From assembly GCA_028287415.1 (NCBI GenBank), contig JAQBPS010000163.1, positions 1-7,912 on the forward strand: 7,912 nt of DNA. The letters are read 5' to 3'. Position 1 is the stretch's first letter. Every line of letters begins with the position of its first letter. Below are positions 5,689 through 7,912 of the stretch, in pieces. Position numbers and translations under genes: made by a program. This stretch comes from Bacillota bacterium. GTDB taxonomy: Bacteria; Bacillota; Sulfobacillia; Symbiobacteriales; Symbiobacteriaceae. Below the pieces are notes generated by a model. The model did not search any database. It saw nothing but the letters and a program-made list of their open reading frames with translations, and was not told the origin of the DNA.

Positions 5689-7602
5689 CTACCGATTGAG
5701 CAGTGAACCTGTATACCGCAGCAGCTCGTTGGCACACGAAGCACAGTAGCCGTGCTCCTTCATGAGGCGGTTGACCACCTCGTTGATCTTCCGCAGCTGT
5801 TCGGCGTCCGGCGTGCGGGCCGACGTGGTGATCTTGACGACATCTTTCAGGTCAGCGAAGAGCTTCTTCTCGATCGCTTCCTTGAGCCGCTCGTGGCTGT
5901 CATATTCGAAGGCATGGCCACGGCGGGCGTAGGACGAAATTCGGATCATGATCTCTTCACGGAAGGCCTTCTTCGCGTTCTCGGAGATGCCGATCTGTTC
6001 CTCGATGGAGCGCATTAGCTTTTCATCCGGGTCATGCAGTTCGTCTGTGATCGGGTCCTTCATCGGGGTGGTGTTGCAGAAGGCCTCCACATTGTCGAGG
6101 TAGTTGTTCAGGAGGTTCCGTGCGCTCTCCTCATAGGAGTAGACAAAGGCCCGCTGGACTTCCTTCTTGGCCATTTCGTCATACTCCTGACGAGCCATGG
6201 CGATAAATGTGAGCAGCCGGTCCCGCTCCTCCTTGGTGATCGACGGATGTTGGTCCAGGCCGTCCTTCAGCGCCCGCAGGACATCGAGTGCGTTGATACA
6301 GGCCCGTTCGGTGTTCTCGCCCTTCTGGATGACGGCTGAAGAGATCCGGTTGATCACATAGCGGGGGTCGGCGCCGCTCATGCCCTCGATGCCGTCGAAC
6401 TCGTGCTCGAGCTCGTGGGCATCCTTGAGCTTGAAGCCTTCCACCTCGATACCGTCGTACAGTTTCAGCTTTTTGACCAGGTCCATGCCGGCCTTCTTCG
6501 ATTCCTTGAGCCGGCTAAGAATGCTGAACACCGAGGCAGCATACAGGGCATGCGGCGCGATGTGCACATGCTTGGAGTCAGCCTGCTGAATCAGTTTTTC
6601 GTAGATGCGGATCTCTTCGCTGACCTTGAGGTTGTAGGGGATGGGCATCACAATAATGCGGCTTTGCAGCGCTTCATTTTTCTTGTTGGCGATGAACGCC
6701 CGGTATTCGGTTTCGTTGGTGTGGGCGATGACCATTTCGTCCGCCGAGATGAGGGCGAACCGGCCAGCCTTGAAGTTGCCTTCCTGGCTGAGGCTGAGCA
6801 GGTTCCACAGAAACTTTTCGTCCAGCTTCAGCATTTCCTGGAACTCCATGATGCCCCGGTTGGCCTTGTTCAGCTCTCCGTCGAACCGGTAGGCCCGGGG
6901 GTCGGACTCTGAGCCATACTCACCGATCGTCGAGAAGTCCATCGAGCCGGTGAGGTCAGCGATGTCCTGTGACTTGGGATCGGACGGGCTGAAGGTGCCA
7001 ATGCCGACACGTTCGGACTCGGACAGCACGACGCGCTCCACGGGGACCTTCTCCAGCTGGCCGCCATACTGCTCCTTGAGCATGAGACGGCAGGACGGGC
7101 AGAGGTCGCCCTCGATGACGACGCCCAGCTGCTCCTCGACCTCACCCCGGAGCTCCTTGGGAACGAGATGCAGGGGCTCCTCGTGCATGGGGCAGCCCTT
7201 GATGCCGTACAGGGCGCCTTCCGGCGTGCGGCTGTACGCCTCCAGGCCACGCTTGAGCATGGTGACCAGGGTGGACTTACCACCGCTGACCGGGCCCATC
7301 AGCAGCAGGATGCGCTTGCGTACATCCAGCCGGCGGGCAGAGGGGTGAAAGTACTCCTCCACCAGGCGTTCCAGCGCCTTGTCTAACCCGAACATTTCCT
7401 TGTCAAAGAACGCATAATGGCGGACTCCATTGACCTCGGTGACGCCGGACTGCACGACCATGTTGTAGATACGTGCATGCGCGAACTGAGCGACGGCAGG
7501 ATTCTTCGCGACTAGCTCCAGGTAGCTGGCGAACGTCCCCTCCCAGGACAGTTTGCTTTCCGAGAGCCGGTGCTCCTCGATTCGCTTCAACAGGCTGTGC
7601 AC
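5689..7602 (-). CDS. prkA: PrkA family AAA+ protein (serine kinase/protease of sporulation)
   Basis: The 637-residue product matches the PrkA/YeaG family in length (about 630-640) and throughout its sequence. The N-terminus contains WEGTFASYLELVAKNP at 20-35. The AAA+ core has Walker A GPVSGGKST at 103-111, RGIMEFQEMLK around 249-259 as the probable Walker B region, AHTNETEY at 293-300 and ALQSRI at 311-316. The C-terminal third (about 400-637) is the PrkA C-terminal domain once thought to be a serine kinase. More recent work on the Bacillus protein describes an ATP-dependent, Lon-related protease activity that affects sporulation, so both labels are in use. Cysteine pairs at 168/171 and 620/623 may bind a metal. 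The GTG start at 7602 is fixed by AGGAGGAGG 8 bases upstream and by family alignment. It is the first gene of the prkA-yhbH-spoVR operon, and homologues are induced in stationary phase, under stress or during sporulation. Confidence 0.97.
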   Translation of the reverse strand: MHSLLKRIEEHRLSESKLSWEGTFASYLELVAKNPAVAQFAHARIYNMVVQSGVTEVNGVRHYAFFDKEMFGLDKALERLVEEYFHPSARRLDVRKRILLLMGPVSGGKSTLVTMLKRGLEAYSRTPEGALYGIKGCPMHEEPLHLVPKELRGEVEEQLGVVIEGDLCPSCRLMLKEQYGGQLEKVPVERVVLSESERVGIGTFSPSDPKSQDIADLTGSMDFSTIGEYGSESDPRAYRFDGELNKANRGIMEFQEMLKLDEKFLWNLLSLSQEGNFKAGRFALISADEMVIAHTNETEYRAFIANKKNEALQSRIIVMPIPYNLKVSEEIRIYEKLIQQADSKHVHIAPHALYAASVFSILSRLKESKKAGMDLVKKLKLYDGIEVEGFKLKDAHELEHEFDGIEGMSGADPRYVINRISSAVIQKGENTERACINALDVLRALKDGLDQHPSITKEERDRLLTFIAMARQEYDEMAKKEVQRAFVYSYEESARNLLNNYLDNVEAFCNTTPMKDPITDELHDPDEKLMRSIEEQIGISENAKKAFREEIMIRISSYARRGHAFEYDSHERLKEAIEKKLFADLKDVVKITTSARTPDAEQLRKINEVVNRLMKEHGYCASCANELLRYTGSLLNR

Positions 7603-7610
7603 ACGACCGA

Positions 7611-7619
7611 CCTCCTCCT
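7611..7619 (-). promoter_or_regulatory. Ribosome binding site of prkA
   Basis: On the - strand AGGAGGAGG lies 8 bases before GTG at 7602. It is a strong site and supports this non-ATG start. Confidence 0.85.
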
Positions 7620-7660
7620 GGGTGCCCGTGGACGGGGGGTGCGGAGACTGATCAGCAGGC

Positions 7661-7690
7661 GGGATAACGGGAATAAATCCCTGTTAACCC
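7661..7690 (-). repeat. Imperfect palindrome in the prkA leader
   Basis: GGG-TAAC-GGGA arms pair with TCCC-GTTA-CCC (7661-7672 with 7678-7690), giving 11 base pairs with one mismatch, one bulged base and a 5-nt AT loop. It sits at or just after the expected start of transcription from the sigma-H-like candidate. It could therefore be an operator or an mRNA 5' hairpin. Confidence 0.45.
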
Positions 7691-7719
7691 TGTTTCGACG
7701 TGCTTAACCGGGTTCCTCC
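7691..7719 (-). promoter_or_regulatory. Weak sigma-H-like promoter candidate of prkA
   Basis: On the - strand GGAGGAACC (7719-7711) matches 7 of 9 bases of the sigma-H -35 consensus RnAGGAwWW. After an 11-base spacer, GTCGAAACA (7699-7691) keeps the G-A-A core of RnnGAATww but lacks the T. Spacing is correct and the start would fall near 7684, about 80 bases before prkA. It is much weaker than the hup promoter. Confidence 0.35.
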
Positions 7720-7780
7720 AACCGCTCCGACAGTTAATGGTCAATCGGGAAATCAATGAATGCTACCACAATAGACAGTG

Positions 7781-7802
7781 GAGTACCCTTATATACGTAC
7801 TC
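7781..7802 (-). promoter_or_regulatory. Inverted repeat flanking a TATATA box, candidate alternative promoter
   Basis: GAGTAC (7781-7786) and GTACTC (7797-7802) are perfect inverted arms around a 10-base core containing TATATA. On the - strand TATATA has a poor -35 partner (TCGAAC, 3 of 6 to TTGACA, 18-base spacer). If used, it would give a leader of about 180 bases. Confidence 0.25.
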
Positions 7803-7912
7803 GTAAAGGAAAAGTTCGATAACTCAGTGGCGTTTTCCGTAAGTGCCATAGGTGAATAGCTGGGTGGAGGGCAGCGGAATCTACTGGAATACCTGTTTGC
7901 CGCCAAACGCAG

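Larger units (their letters stand above)
7620..7912 (-). other. Non-coding upstream region of prkA
   Basis: This stretch of about 290 bases is clearly more AT-rich than the genes, especially 7740-7860, and holds no supportable coding frame on either strand. It contains a weak sigma-H-like promoter, several Spo0A-box-like heptamers, an imperfect palindrome at 7661-7690 and a short inverted repeat around TATATA at 7781-7802, each described separately. A divergent gene may begin beyond the window end, but no start codon with a ribosome site is seen. Confidence 0.7.

Noticed and set aside
7895..7908. GTTTG/CAAAC hairpin at the right edge
   Set aside because: The 5-bp stem is too short, has no T run, and cannot be judged at the window end.

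Overview
The window looks like chromosomal DNA from a high-GC, endospore-forming member of the Bacillota. Three things point there: the spoVB/yabM-yabN-hup-rqcP gene order, the sporulation trio prkA-yhbH-spoVR, and a sigma-H type promoter, all in GC-rich codon usage. A Symbiobacterium-like organism fits best, but that genus assignment is inference from gene content and composition. No phage, transposase, CRISPR, rRNA or tRNA signal is visible.

Layout. Positions 1-2918 on the + strand carry the 3' end of a SpoVB/YabM-type lipid-linked saccharide flippase, a two-part YabN protein (tetrapyrrole methylase fused to MazG pyrophosphohydrolase), the DNA-bending protein HU with its own sigma-H-like promoter and a strong terminator, a non-coding stretch of about 300 bases that folds into a long rod, and the S4-domain ribosome quality-control factor RqcP, closed by a second strong terminator. 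Positions 3039-7602 on the - strand carry, in order of transcription, prkA (AAA+ protein), yhbH (VWA-like protein) and spoVR. They form one operon that converges on the first cluster. Positions 7603-7912 are the non-coding upstream region of prkA, with several candidate control elements.

How the genes relate. The left cluster mixes envelope, housekeeping and translation-rescue functions in an order conserved beside spoVT in many Bacillota. Here it ends after rqcP, and the usual yabP/yabQ/divIC do not follow. The right cluster is the conserved PrkA-YhbH-SpoVR module, used in sporulation in Bacillota and in stationary-phase or stress responses in Proteobacteria (YeaG-YeaH-YcgB). Both clusters show sigma-H-type control signals, strong before hup and weak before prkA, which fits activation at the start of sporulation.

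The most interesting element is not protein-coding. At about 2334-2546 there is a nested series of helices totalling roughly 54 base pairs, interrupted by an 11/15-nt bubble. The overall plan (closing stem, central bubble, terminal stem) resembles 6S RNA, but identity is unproven and other explanations remain open.
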